A DNA stretch of 64,000 bases from Sindora glabra (Eukaryota > Streptophyta > Magnoliopsida > Fabales > Fabaceae): the NCBI GenBank assembly GCA_020226215.1, contig CM035229.1:82167343-82231342 (forward strand), in the 5' to 3' direction. Of the stretch, positions 12,325 to 24,713 are shown piece by piece. Under the pieces are notes generated by a model. The model worked only from the letters and a program-made list of their open reading frames with translations. It was not told the origin of the DNA and did not search any database. Numbering within the stretch: the stretch's first letter is position 1; every line of letters starts with the position of its first letter. Made by a program: the position numbers and the translations under genes.

Positions 12325-12480
12325 ATATATACATCAAAATAATTACTCAACAAGATGAAAGTAGAACATCCTTATATCTAAGCTTTCATTTTCTTGTGCA
12401 TGCATCTCCATCATCTCTAAACAAAAGCTTAATACTAAGATATTTTATAATAATTAATTGAATTAGTCAATGTAAAAGTA

Positions 12481-12794
12481 TAGGTGTTTAATAGGTCGGG
12501 TAAGGTAGACCAGGCCATGGCTCATATGGCCCAAATTTGTTTAAGCCTAATCTACTAAGGTTTGCATTTTATGCAAGCCTATTTTGGTCAATCTAGTTTG
12601 CATAAAAGTCTAGGGACTTTGCTTTATAAACAAGCTTGGCCTACAAGCTAGCCTATATGGACATGCCCATGTGGATCCTGTCCGCATGGGTTTAAACCTG
12701 CATTTTTATGAATTTATTTTTAGTAAACCTGATTTATAAAAATTCCATGAACCAATTTGCTAGGCTTGCAAGCCTGAAACTTGTTAAGCACCCT
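12481..12794. mobile_element. Small hAT-like non-autonomous element (about 314 bp)
   Basis: The left end TAGGTGTTTAATAGGTCGGG and the reverse-complemented right end AGGGTGCTTAACAAG form imperfect terminal inverted repeats. The 8 bp before (TAAAAGTA) and after (TAAAAGTT) differ at one position, consistent with an aged 8-bp target duplication. The interior is GGCC/AAGCCT-rich, typical of GGTCGGG-type plant repeats, and non-coding. Confidence 0.55.
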
Positions 12795-13157
12795 TAAAAG
12801 TTATGACAAACATTTCAATTACCAATTTATTAAGATTTGATCAAAATTTTAATAATTGTTAATTTATAGTTATTTCTTATTTTGAATTATTATTCTATTC
12901 AAATTAGGATTAATATTAATTTGAATCGCATTTTTGTGAGCCTATTTTTAGCAAGCTCAGTTCGTAAAAATCCTATGAACTAGTTTGCTAGGCTTATGGG
13001 TCAAAGGTCCGTTAAACGCTCTTAAAAGCTTTAAGGCAAAATTTTCAATTAACAATTTGTTAGGATTTGATCAAAATTTTAATAATTGCTAATTCATGAT
13101 AATTTCTTATTTTGAATTATTCTTCTATTCAAATTGGGATTGATATCAATTTGAAAT
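12700..13157. repeat. Tandem duplication, period 228 bp
   Basis: Two direct copies begin at the shared GCATTTTT words at 12700 and 12928. They continue in register through matching blocks such as GATTTGATCAAAATTTTAAT and CTTATTTTGAATTATT. The duplicated unit carries the right end of the hAT-like element plus its 3' flank, so the second copy shows a second element terminus near 13022 (GTTAAACGCTCTTA). The copies are diverged, so the duplication is not recent. Confidence 0.7.
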
Positions 13158-13169
13158 CATTTCATTCAT

Positions 13170-14770
13170 TTAGTCTTTTGTCCTATAAATATGTTGTATT
13201 TGGATATGAACAATTTGTCAAAAGAGTGATGTGAGTTGAGAGAATTTGTACTTGTAGTCCCCATAGGGGTTACTTGAAATTTTACAATTAGCTCTTATAT
13301 ACTATAAGGTACTTTTAAATGTATTTAAGGTGTAAGTTTGAGAGTTTTTATACGATTTGTATTTTCTTTCTTGATTCCTTTTAATGAATTTGTTTCTTGT
13401 GTTCATCCATCGAGGAGGGTTTCTTGACTTTCTGTGTCTTGACTTGTGCTAACATGCGCTTCTGCATCATTATAATCATTTGAGAAAATTTTCCAACACA
13501 ACTGAAGAACAAGGGAAAAATTCCAAGAAATTCATCACTTGTTCATCATCTAGTACATGACAATCACTCTTGCAACAAACATTTGAATAGAAAAAAAAAA
13601 TTACCACTTCCATTAACTTGGTTTCTTAATACATCATAATATAATTGTTTCTGTATAATATATGTTACATAATTATGCAGATAATTATGTCATCTCTACA
13701 AAATATTATCATGCTAGTTCCTTTCCCAGATCACTATCTAAGCAGTTTAGGTAGGTGACCAATTTCTACTTTGACATCTCGGCCATCACTAAACTTGCTC
13801 CATACACTGCAGTCAGTGCTATTCTTTCATCACTAAACTTCACTTCCTTGATGTCTTTCATCTTGTGGAATCATTTTTTCTGAATTTCTATTGTTTTTCA
13901 ACAGCCCACTTTCCACTAAAAGAGAAAAGAAATAAATAAAAACCACTGTAGATTGAATATAAGTGGATGATAGAAGACAAAGAAAGAAAGAAACCATGGC
14001 ATTCGACAAAAGACAAGACCGTAAACACTGTTAATGAAACTGTAAAGCAAAACAACAGCAACAGAAAGAACACAGCCCAATACAATGGATTGATAGCAAT
14101 GCTATTTCTTTCAAGCATTAAAATAAATGTAAGGTCACGCGTATAAACATATCATATATAAACAGAAGAGGATGAATGTAAAAGGCACAAAAATAATCCA
14201 TTTCGGAAAATTCAAACGCACAAATAAGAAGATTGAAGAAACATTCGGCAAGTTGAATGAAACGTTACACTAAACATATTGGCTTTGCATGTCCTGACTC
14301 AGTCTCAGAGATAAGCCCCTAAATGGTAAGCAATAAGCATTGAATTTAACCAACTTTGTAAAAACTTGCCTGTCAGTTGAGTTAACAAGAAGATCATAGG
14401 ATGAGAACTGTGCAATTGAATAATTCCACAATAAACAGTTCAAGACTCAAACAACATTGATCAAATGTAGAAGGACAAGAATTTAAGACACAAATTATCA
14501 CATAAGATTGGCAAGGTAAAGAAAATATGTATTGAATCTCAAGCAATTTTCTCGCCATGAAAATTGGAACTTTGGTGTGTGCTAAAAGTAGTAGGATCAT
14601 ACTGATCCTCACTAGTGTCTAGTAGTATGTAATAACCAAGTACAAAACTCTGAAAGGAGAGATAGAAGAACTCCTCTACACAACTAAGCTCCTATCTTTT
14701 TCTCCAAATATACTGCATGGAGGCAAAATTCTGTTCGCAAAGTCAAAATGGAGAAAAAGCACCTCCTATC
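13170..14770. other. Intergenic and probable 3' flank of the F-box gene
   Basis: No coding frame is supported. Short frames at 13888-14118 and 14394-14612 on the minus strand lack any recognisable domain. The part next to 14770 is less AT-rich and probably contains the 3'UTR of the minus-strand F-box gene. Confidence 0.45.
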
Positions 14771-15925
14771 CTATACTTGATTCAGCGGAATTAAACTTGT
14801 GGAATGAGGAAGAACTGTAGGATAGAGCATGGAGTTTGTATTCAGCTCTTGGAGGGTGCAAGCTTCAGCTATTTTATTTTGCTCAATGTCATATAGGTAG
14901 AGATCTGCACAAACCTTCATCAACAAGTGCCCGTCTTTGAAGCCTAGAGGATCCATCCATGGGTTCATATCCATAGTCACTCGCTGTAAGACTCGGTTCT
15001 TCAAATTGAAAAAGAATTCCGAGTGTTCTTTTTCAATCATCTCCAAGGCTTTCCAGTGCTTGAGTGTCCATTTAAACTCAAAATAATCTTCGAGAAACCA
15101 TACATGCAGACCTTGTTCTGATATTGTCACATAATGCAACCGGCCCTCAGATTCTCCAATACATGCTTCTGGGATAGTACTAAACTCTGTCAAAGGAACT
15201 GGCACTGAAATTAACCAAGAAATCTCCTTCTCAACATCAAAAGTCAGAATTTGATCACTATCAGTCAGCCAATGCAAGACACCCCCTATGTATATGCCTT
15301 TGTTCTTGATTAAACTGTTCTCAAACTGGCAAACCTCGTTGGATTTCCTCCATTTCTTTGTTTCTGATGAGTACAATTCAAATGTCATGTACAATTCCTC
15401 CTCATTGCCCTCAACCTGCTTCACTCTTACTAACTTAAATTTTGTGGTGATGTCTACAGGATTCTTAAATGGGTCAATTGCTAGTCCAATGCTTTCATTT
15501 TTGTCATAGCCTTCCCACTTCAATCTAATCCAATCCTTGTTTGAGGGGTTGCAGACATAAATAGTTGGTTCTCGAGAAGGGAAGCAGCTACGACAGCAAA
15601 CCAGCCCTTGGCATGATGCCAAGACAACAACATCTTCGGGAAGAAAATTGAAAACCATCTGGCGCACTTTGATTACTACTCTTTCAACAGGAATATAACT
15701 AATGGTTTTGATATCTTCAGTGCATAACATAAACTTCTCTTGCAAAATGAACCCTGATAAGACAGGCTGTGTCTTTTCCAGCTGAGCTTGAATGAAGGAA
15801 CGGTTGGTGATGAGGCGGCGCCATTCTTTGGAAATGAGCTTTAGACCAAGCAGGGTCTTTGCAGGAATCCGGGAGAGAACATCAAAAAGAACGTCACTGT
15901 TCAGAAACCTACAAACCTTCTTCAT
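14771..15925 (-). CDS. F-box protein with F-box-associated domain
   Basis: This predicted 384-residue protein is a presumed substrate-recognition subunit of an SCF (SKP1-CUL1-F-box) ubiquitin ligase. An F-box lies at about residues 6-45 (core LFDVLSRIPAKTLLGLKLIS, then KEWRRLI), the SKP1-binding part. The rest matches the plant F-box-associated beta-propeller-like region, with characteristic phrases such as CNPSNKDW, VELYSSET-like FELYSSETKKWR and GGVLHWLT. No kelch or leucine-rich repeats are visible. I start translation at the ATG at 15923-15925 because the bases just upstream (TTTGTTTCAG) form a splice acceptor, so the four extra upstream codons are probably intron and leader. A donor near 16219 (CAG/GTAAAC) suggests one 5'UTR intron. 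The coding part has no intron. Substrate unknown. Confidence 0.9.
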   Translation of the reverse strand: MKKVCRFLNSDVLFDVLSRIPAKTLLGLKLISKEWRRLITNRSFIQAQLEKTQPVLSGFILQEKFMLCTEDIKTISYIPVERVVIKVRQMVFNFLPEDVVVLASCQGLVCCRSCFPSREPTIYVCNPSNKDWIRLKWEGYDKNESIGLAIDPFKNPVDITTKFKLVRVKQVEGNEEELYMTFELYSSETKKWRKSNEVCQFENSLIKNKGIYIGGVLHWLTDSDQILTFDVEKEISWLISVPVPLTEFSTIPEACIGESEGRLHYVTISEQGLHVWFLEDYFEFKWTLKHWKALEMIEKEHSEFFFNLKNRVLQRVTMDMNPWMDPLGFKDGHLLMKVCADLYLYDIEQNKIAEACTLQELNTNSMLYPTVLPHSTSLIPLNQV

Positions 15926-16219
15926 GTCCTGAAACAATGTTTAACGAATTAGTCATCATTTGCAGAAGCCCAATGCAGAAAATTATCAGGCAGAGTTAGA
16001 TTAATACAGCAAATTTACAATAGAAAGAAAGAGCAATAATAATAATAAAAATGCAAGTAATAACTACGATTACCGTCTAGATTAAAAAAAAGAAGGGGAG
16101 TCCTCAACAGTGCAGAAAGAAAGAATTTACCAAAGCATTTATAAAAAATGATAAACAATATAAATCATAGTAAAATAAAATAATATTCATGACTCACGAA
16201 TACCCAGCTGAAAGTTTAC
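15926..16219 (-). other. Probable 5'UTR intron of the F-box gene
   Basis: Minus-strand acceptor TTTGTTTCAG ends at 15929, a few bases before the start ATG. A donor CAG/GTAAAC lies at about 16219. A second donor-like site near 16073 leaves the exact size open. The boundaries are inferred from splice consensus only. Confidence 0.4.
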
Positions 16220-16439
16220 CTGAAAATCAAGTTACGGTTGATTAAGATAATGAAAGACACTCAACAAAATTAATTCAAACCATAAAAAATGACATCGATG
16301 AATATTGGGAGGAGGCTGGGGACAAAAAGATTGGGGATTCTTCAACGACCATAGCGATGATGAATAGAGCAATTTGAAACAACTTTCAATGATTAATACA
16401 AATGAACAGGTAGAAAATAGTGCTATCAATCGGACGTTT

Positions 16440-18220
16440 TGACCTCAAATGCTCTTGCATCCCAAGTTTTAAAATGCAAACCTTTTGTCATGAAGTAGAA
16501 GCCGTCATTTGAGTCATTTCAATGCTTTGAAGAACCCTGACGCTTCGTTGTGTTGACAGCTATGGTAATCACTTTCACAAATTTCAAAAGTCACCACTTT
16601 CCACCAGTATCTCACAGACTCACTCAAATCAAACAGAGCATCAGGAAGAAATATTGTAGAAAAACAGAGGACCTAGTAAACTAAAATCTCCAATACATAT
16701 AGGAAAACTGGAATAAAACCATTGCTATTTGACATGATAACTTTCGGACTGGAAAAGGGTCACATTTATGCCAGTTTTAACGAAATCACATTCGTTTCCA
16801 AGTACTCCCCTTAACTTTCTTGCCAAACATACAAGTACTCTGCTTTCTGGGATTTTCTGTAGTTTTAGTTGAAAACAGAGAACAAAGAAAGCAACAAATT
16901 CAATACATTTTCCCTACCATTTCTTGGCAATCAAGCACAACTTCTCAGCTTCCAAGTCCATCAAAACTCAAATGAAGAATAAGAAATCATTCACAACAAA
17001 AGCAATTGCACCGAGAACAAATAGGAATAGAGAAACGAAAAAACAGAAGGCATATTATTTCGCGTATTATCATTTCCAATTAGCAGCTACGTACGTTAGG
17101 TTCTGTTTCTGGGTTTCTCCTTCTCTATATCGCAGCAGTGACTGCCATTTCCGGCGTGGTAGTGGATGGAGCAGAAACGCATAGTGACAAAAAGTATGTG
17201 TGCTTTTTGTAGTATAGGAATAGAGAGAGAAGACGAAGAGGCTTCTCTGCCGTGTGTCACTTGCGGAATATATCAATCGCAGCGATGAATCGAACAGTTA
17301 GGATTGAAGGCATGTTGGACAGAGTAACTACACGCTCTTTAGAATCGGATGATGGTGGTCACGCGCTTTTTTGCACGTCCCGGGACAGGAGGCTCGAGAG
17401 AGGGATGCGAGCAGCCTCTCTTCCATTTCTCATCATTTTTTTTTTAATTTTTAAATGCAATAATCGAGGATGACTGCTTGCGTGTGCTGTAACTTTGGAG
17501 AGGTAATAAAACCGAAAATTTTTAAGATGGAATGTAATTAGTATAAAACCTTGTTTAGTATATTAATAAAAATAATTAATTAATTATAATATACAAGAAT
17601 TGTGATTTTTCTTTATTAATGACATAATTTTTAATAATAATTGTTTTTTAAAAAAATCGATGCAAAGATTTTTAATAAAAGAAAAATTACATTTAAAAAA
17701 TAAGTCACAAAAAATAATTTATGATTCAATCATAATTTTTTCTCATAAAAAGTATCTAAAATCATTTTTTTAAAAAACTTAATTATCATAAAAAAATTAT
17801 ACCAAAATATAAAATTATGTTATACATTCAAATTTATTAATAATAAATTATTTTTATCACTGTGTCAAATCAGCCATAAATTTAAAATTGGAGGTTTAAT
17901 TGACGTGAATATAAGATTGAGAAAGGTGGTGATGATAATTGGACACATATATTATGTATATAATGTTAATTTCCATTTTTTTTTTATGAGGAAGTTTTGA
18001 AATTTTATGAGGAAAGCTCCAATATACATCCAAGGTAGGAAGCAAGAGAAAAGACAGTTAAAAAAATGGTGAGAAAACAAATAAGGAAAGCATAACTTAA
18101 TGGAATGGCCCGACCTAACCTGTCCCGGAAGCACAAGTTTCCTGTACTTGAAGAATACACTGCAGGAAGAATTCAAACAAATAAAGGTATTATTCTCTGC
18201 CAATTGAGAGCAAAAATCAA
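16440..18220. other. Intergenic region between divergent genes; no gene supported
   Basis: The 16440-17470 part has more balanced composition than its flanks and several short frames on both strands, but none has a domain or consistent start and splice context. It may contain promoter sequence for the minus-strand F-box gene. From 17500 onward the DNA is A/T-rich with no signal. Confidence 0.4.
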
Positions 18221-18222
18221 AG

Positions 18223-18260
18223 GAAACTTCATTGCAGAACCGGGTTGATATGTATAAAAG
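18223..18260 (+). promoter_or_regulatory. Core promoter of RTM2-like gene 1: TATA box with HSE-like motif
   Basis: TATAAAAG lies at 18253-18260, about 100 bp before the start codon. An 8-bp GAAACTTC (GAAnnTTC, the minimal heat-shock-element arrangement) lies at 18223-18230, 23 bp upstream of the TATA box. A second element, TTCTAGAA (TTCnnGAA), is at 18320-18327 in the presumed leader. Functional elements usually need three GAA/TTC modules, so heat regulation is only a suggestion. Confidence 0.5.
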
Positions 18261-18357
18261 GAAAGTCGATATATTGTTCTTTCATTCCATAACTTGTCTC
18301 CCCACCAAAACAACAAAAGTTCTAGAACGTGGTTGCTAGCTATCTATCTGTCTTCCA

Positions 18358-19430
18358 ATGGCAACCAAGTCTGCACCTTCGTACGAGGATTTTGAACCAT
18401 TCTGGAAAATGCATACAGAAGAAGAAAAAGATATTATTGAAATTGATCTCAAGGGTACACTATTTTTCTTGCTTATTCCACGTTAATTTGATAAACCTTC
18501 TTCCGCATGATGATTATTTACTGCTATCATTTTCAGGGTTTCTCGCTTATTTTCATTCAAACGTATACATGTCATCACACCTTAATTTAAATCAGTATCA
18601 TTAATTTATATTATTAATCCCATCTATTTAGATAATTATGGTACATCTATATTGAATAACAGTCCACATGCTCGATTTATTTTAATAGAAAATATTTTTT
18701 ATAAATATAATTATAAAATATTCAGATAATAAAAAATATTTTATTTATTTAATATTAAATGTAAAAAATATGGGATAAAGTAAATTTTTCTTTTTTTAAA
18801 TAAAAATTTATTTTCTTTCATTATTATTACTATGACTGACTTTAAGTATGATTTTTTTAATCATAAATTCAAGTGACATGTTACTCCTTTATTAATATAC
18901 ATATAAATATTTTTTTTGAATAAAAATACCTTTTAACAAAATAAATAAAGCCTTTACAATTTAAAAATGATGTGAATAACACATTATTATATATATCTTG
19001 TTAAAGTAAATCAGCACATGCAGGGGTGTTGTTATCTTTCAATCTAATTATTGCAGGTTTCAAGAAAGAGCAACTTAAAGTCCAAACCAGCACTGGGAAG
19101 ATGTTAACACTAGTAGTTCATGGAGAAGGAGCAGCGGATGGACCCAAAGTGCGGCGTTTCAATAAAGAATTTGATGTGCCAAAAGGCTGCAATACGAATG
19201 AAATACGCGCAAAGTTTTCTCACGGCGTCCTCTCTATTGTAATGCCAAAAAAGGTTCAGCGCCCTTCGCCGCAACAAACAGAACCAGTTGAAGTCTCCAA
19301 AAAGCAACCGGTGCATTGGTTGAATAAGGAGAGTGCTACCAAAGTTGCGGTAATAGTGGCTGTTGCGGTTGCGCTGGTAGCCATTGGAGCTCAAATAGCA
19401 AAATTGGTGCATCCACAACTTCACCATTAG
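18358..19430 (+). CDS. RTM2-like HSP20-domain membrane protein, copy 1
   Basis: Exons 18358-18454 and 19057-19430 are joined after the first base of a glycine codon (donor GTACAC, acceptor TTGCAG), giving 156 residues. The start ATGGCAACC is the first ATG after the TATA box and yields MATKSAPSYEDFEPFW, matching the N-termini of the three paralogues. The alpha-crystallin/HSP20 domain spans about residues 8-96, with the family features LKGFKKEQLKV and GVLSIVMPK. A proline-rich linker follows, then one hydrophobic segment at about 126-150 (VAVIVAVAVALVAIG) before a short basic tail. This is the architecture of RESTRICTED TEV MOVEMENT 2 and related tail-anchored small-HSP proteins. Chaperone activity is not expected to be assumed, because these proteins diverge from true sHSPs and lack an IxI-type C-terminus. 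Likely membrane-associated; function unknown. Confidence 0.85.
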
Positions 19431-22400
19431 CCAAATTGTTGGGATGCTTAATTTAAAAAGAAAATAGCTGAGCTCAATTGCGATTGACTTTTTAATTAAC
19501 ACTTGTGAAAGAAAATGGGATGAAAAATTGTGATATATATTTCCTATATTGATCCATAAAATAAGTCTTTGAAGGAATATGAAAGCCATAACGACATTAA
19601 TACTTAGATGATTGTTACTTTTCTACGTTGTATTTGTTTCACATGTATGATTCAGTTGATGCATCTTTCTGACATATTTAAACTCAGTAACGGGTGGTGT
19701 GATTTGGATGAGACTGTACATATCAATTGCGACTTGATGTTGTCGGCTTTGCTGGCTAAACGTGAGAAACCGAAGCATATATGAAAGAAAATGAGTATTG
19801 AGCTTTAAACCTGAAATGTTGCATTGTTTGAAAATCAATATAATCAACCGCTGTCCGTACGTCTTGGAACTAAAGTCGGACGCAGCTTCTTCCACATCTG
19901 GTTTCTCAGATGACGTACAGAATGAAAGCAACTGGGGAAATCAAATTCACAGATATATTTTTATTTTTATATCATCAAAAATTATTTTCTAATTGAAAGA
20001 AAACAAAGAATGGAAAGTGGTGAATATTGTAAATAAAAAATATTTCATTTAATTATATTTTCATTTTTTACTTTTAACTTATATTTCTCATTTTCATTTT
20101 TTTATGATAACAAGTATAATTATACTAAATAAGTAAAAAATAAGTAATTTCTAAATTCTAATCCTAATTTACTTTGAAATTTTTTCATTTTCATTCTTCA
20201 CTTTTAACTTATACTTTTCATTTTCAATTTTTTTATGATAACAAGGATAATTACATTAGATAAGTAAATAAATAAATAAATAATTTTTAAATTCCAATCC
20301 TATTAATTTATATATAATCTCATGATATATAAAAAAAAGATTTGTAAACTAATTTTAATATATTAAAATTTGGTTTATATAATTATGTTGATTAATATTG
20401 CATATTTATATATAATATATAATTTTTAAATTACCTCATTTACATAAAAATTAAAATTAAAATTTATAATTTTTTAATTTTTAATATTTTACAAAGTTAA
20501 AAAAAAATTTAAATACGTGAATTATGTGAAACTAATATTTTGACATAAAAATTACTTATTTTTAATTTGCTTATATAACTAATTATATAAAAAATTCAAA
20601 TTTAAATTTTGAAAAATTTTAATATTTTATATATTAAATTATTTATTATTTTTAATAAAATGGAATTCAAATTATTAATTTATTAATTTTTCAAAAGTAT
20701 TTATTCATATATTTTAATTAAATCTATAATTTATGACAAAAAATTAATAATGGCATTTTTTGAAAAAGTAATAAAATTTCTAGAAATGTAAAATGTGAAA
20801 CAAACACAAGAATATAATATATTTAGGAATTTGAAAAAATATTTTTCAGAAATATATATATTAAACTAAACATAGGTATATGATATTTCAAAGAATTACA
20901 TATCTGATAATGTACATTTTTTTCAAAAATATAAAATTTCATGAATCAAACATCTCCTTACCTAGAGAATGGTGATAAAAATTTAATTACAATCTTAGAC
21001 TTGGAGAGTTTATATTTTCAGAGTCCACGTTGGAACCCCTCCTATATTGTCTAGATGTAAGAAATTTTAATGTTTAATAAAATCTTTATATCATATTTAA
21101 AATTACTAAAACAAATAAAAGTACGAAGAAAAAAATGGGATTAGTACCTTTCTCTTTATTTACAATATTCTATATACAAATATATATTAAAAGATTTAAG
21201 TATTTCCTCCTTCATATGACAACAAATAATGGTTTTGATAAACAAAACTATCAATAATCTCATGTATAAAAAGGAAATCTAGACATATAAAGAGAATTTA
21301 GACTTATATTAATAAATCTTAACTAAATACAATCATCATAAATTTAATAATAAGCTTTTATATCAAATTTATTTGAATAAGGCCACCCACATTTAAAAAA
21401 AAATAATACATTCAAAAGGTAAATTAAAATCCAATGAATTACTTAATTAAGTTACATATTAATTTAATTTTAATAAAAATAAAAAATTCAATTAATGATA
21501 ACTCAAAATAAAGAGAATTTTTAACCTAAGTCTTAAATATTCTTCTATAACATATAGATAATATGAAATTTTGTATAGTTAGGAAAGACTACTATACTTT
21601 AGTGGAAGGGGACAAATTTGTCTTGAGTAGCTAAATTTATAAATAAAGTTGTGAGATCTTATAAAAAAATTGTTAGATCTATGTGAATAGTTTTACATCA
21701 CATAATTTATGTCATATGAAAAAAATTTCATATAACTATTTACATTAAATTCATAACTTTTTCATAAAATCTCATAACTTTGTTCATAAATTTTGCAATT
21801 AGAGTAGATTTATCCCTATTTTCACCGGGGCATAATAAACTTGGCCTACTTTTGATCATAACATGTTATCTTTAACTAAAATCTAGCAGACTTTATTATT
21901 TGCTTCCCCATCCAATATTATCTTAAATTAAGTTTTGCAAAATATATTGTGTTTTTAATTCAACATCTAATATTTATTAATTTTATTTTGCATTAATAAA
22001 AGATGTCACTGACATAATTTCAAAATTTTGATAAAAAAATTAAGAAAGTAAACATAAACAATATTTATAATGGATTTTAAAGTGCAAGAAACAATATAAT
22101 ATACACTTTAAAAGGTGAAATGAATTATAGGGAGTGAATAATTATTTTTTAAAAAAATTGATGATTTATATATTATGTCCTTTTTAAAATATAATAATAG
22201 AGAATTTATTTTACAATAAGGATGATTGAAATAAATATTATGCTATTGTTTAAAATAAAATTTGTATGCATATAAAAAAATTTGAATAAATATGAATAAA
22301 TTATTAGGGAAAATAATATTTAGTATTTTAGAAAGTTATGTAATGAAAATTTAGTGAGAAATAAATTATGAAAAATAAGTGGAATAAAAAAGTTTAAGGT

Positions 22401-22440
22401 TTAAATTATTATAAATGAGCATATGAATATGGATGAGATT
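19431..22440. other. AT-rich intergenic DNA
   Basis: Nothing coding is supported. A diverged direct repeat containing TTTTTATGATAACAAG is present at about 20040-20160 and 20180-20290 (roughly 120-bp period). The rest is A/T-rich single-copy-looking sequence. Confidence 0.45.
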
Positions 22441-22704
22441 TTGAAAACATTTTAAAAGATGCCTCTAGGCACTATTCCTCATTTTAAGATAATCTTATAA
22501 TCTTTTCCTTCATTATTTCCAATCTTCTCAAAACTCCACTTCTTCTCCCCCTACTTTCTCATATTTCCTTCATCAACCAAAACAAGAAAACATTAATCTT
22601 CCTTTAATTCTTCACGCAATTAAGGTAAGAATATCATGTTTTCTAAATTATCTTTTCATTTCCTCCTAAGTTGATGAGGGTTAGGGTTATTTTAGTTTTA
22701 AAGT

Positions 22705-23899
22705 TATTAGAACCCTAACATAATAAATCCTTTGAATTTGATATGATTAAGGTTAAAGAACCTTAAATTTAACTTTTTACCATCCTCCTTCATACTAAGT
22801 AAGTAGATATTCCATCTTAAGTTATTAAATCCAGTGATTTTAGCATTTAATCACATAAAATGGGTTTTTCTTGAATATGAGTATAAATGCTTGATTTATG
22901 TGTTAAATGATGATGTTAGTCAAATTAAAAGATAAAAATGATTTCAATGGTAAAGGATTGATGTACATTTAAGAGTATATAATGATTGGTTGACAACTAA
23001 ATGCATTAAATGCAAGTTTTTAGGCTAGTGAATGGTAAACTTTTTGAAAAAAACTACAAAATTCCAAGCAATAATTGGCTATATAATCGATTATGCCTTA
23101 ATCATGCAATTTGTTTAGCCATAATTGACTATTAAGCCAAGAATTACTCCCTAGATGCTAATAGTTAATTATGGCATCCAAGATTACCTCTAGATACTTG
23201 TAATTAACTATACCGTTAACTATAAACATCCAAAGTTTTTTTTAGACCTTGATAATTGAATAAAGGCCTTAGGATCATTCTTGGGGCTCTTATAGTCCAT
23301 TATACCTATATTAGAACCCTAACATAATAAATCCTTTGAATTTGATATGATTAAGGTTAAAGAACCTTAAATTTAACTTTTTACCATCCTCCTTCATACT
23401 AAGTAAGTAGATATTCCATCTTAAGTTGTTAAATCCAGTGATTTTAGCATTTAATCACATAAGATGGGTTTTTCTTGAATATGAGTATAAATGCTTGATT
23501 TATGTGTTAAATGATGATGTTAGTCAGATTAAAAGATAAAAATGATTTCAATGGTAAAGGATTGATGTACATTTAAGAGTATATAATGATTGGTTGACAA
23601 CTAAATGCATTAAATGCAAGTTTTTAGGCTAGTGAATGGTAAACTTTTTGAAAAAACTATAAAATCCCAAGCAATAATTGACCATATAATCGATTATGCC
23701 TTGATCATGCAATTTGTTTAGCCATAATTGACTATTAAGCCAAGAATTACTCCCTAGATGCTAGTAGTTAACTATGGCATCCAAGATTACCTTTGGATAC
23801 CTATAGTTAACTATAAGCATCCAAAGTTTTTTTTAGACCTTGATAGCTTAATAAAGGCTTTAAGATCATTCTTGGGGCTCCTATAGTCCATTATACCCA
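22705..23899 (+). repeat. Recent 604-bp tandem duplication
   Basis: Copy one runs 22705-23308 and copy two 23309-23899. Both begin TATTAGAACCCTAACATAAT and remain nearly identical throughout; the differences seen are isolated substitutions plus a gap of about 13 bp in copy two around the TAACTATA words. Very high identity in a region of otherwise old, diverged repeats indicates a recent event. No gene lies within it. Confidence 0.85.
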
Positions 23900-24167
23900 A
23901 TGTACATTGTATTTTCATGTTATGTAAAGGTCCAATGTGGGATGTAATAATTTTAAACTTCAAAATAAGATAGAATATGATAAATATGAGTTATTTATAT
24001 AGAAATGTGACATGAAATGAGATTTTAATACCTTATTTGGCACATCATATAATATAATATAGCATAAGAACTATTGGATAGTAATAGTATGGTATTGTAT
24101 AGTATAATATAAGGGTTTAGGATAAATGTGAGTTGTTCATATAGAAATGTGACATGAAATGAGATTC

Positions 24168-24713
24168 TAAGGCCTTGTTTGGTACATTATATAGTATAAT
24201 ATAGTATAAGGATTGTTGGATAGTAATAGTAATAGTATAGTATTGTATAGGGTTGATATGCTATACAATATTTAGTTTATAATAATATAAGATGAAAATT
24301 TGCATAAAATTATCCTATTTTTATTTGCTATCATGTTTTATAAAAATATATATTTAAAAAATAAATAATTTCATAAAAATAACTTTACATATATAAGAAA
24401 AAAGAGAGAAAAAGATAAAAATAGATTTTTTTCTTTATAAATAAGAGAAGATTTTTTTTTTATAAATAAAAGGAATAAGAACTTAATAAAAAAAATTTTA
24501 ATTTTAACAATTATATATTTGTCTTAATGCCATATTATTGATTTTTATCCTTTTCTTTAAGGAGTAGATAAACTTATACATATTTAAATGTAAAAGAGGA
24601 TACTTTTAAATGAGCAATATAATCCATTCAAAATTCCTAAACATTTATAAACTTCGATTGTATAGTCTATCCTATACTATCGGATCTCATATGGTATGCT
24701 AAATAAGCCTAAA
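24168..24713. mobile_element. Candidate MITE with imperfect terminal inverted repeats
   Basis: The left edge TAAGGCCTTGTTTGGTACAT and the reverse-complemented right edge TTAGGCTTATTTAGCATACC are alike. The words near the left edge (CCTTGTTTGGTAC) are common in plant MITE termini. The left terminus and its flank are also present in a diverged copy just upstream (23960-24110). There is no coding content. A clear target duplication was not seen. Confidence 0.4.

Noticed and set aside
15926..15937. Four-codon N-terminal extension of the F-box protein
   Set aside because: It starts at a TTG, and the bases form a TTTGTTTCAG splice acceptor directly before an ATG.
16924..17473. Plus-strand frames of 73-86 codons between the F-box gene and RTM2-like copy 1
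   Set aside because: No domain, no start or splice context and no similarity that I recognise; likely chance frames in less AT-rich promoter DNA.
19026..19056. Start at 19026 for RTM2-like copy 1
   Set aside because: These codons are intron sequence before the TTGCAG acceptor; the real first exon is at 18358-18454.
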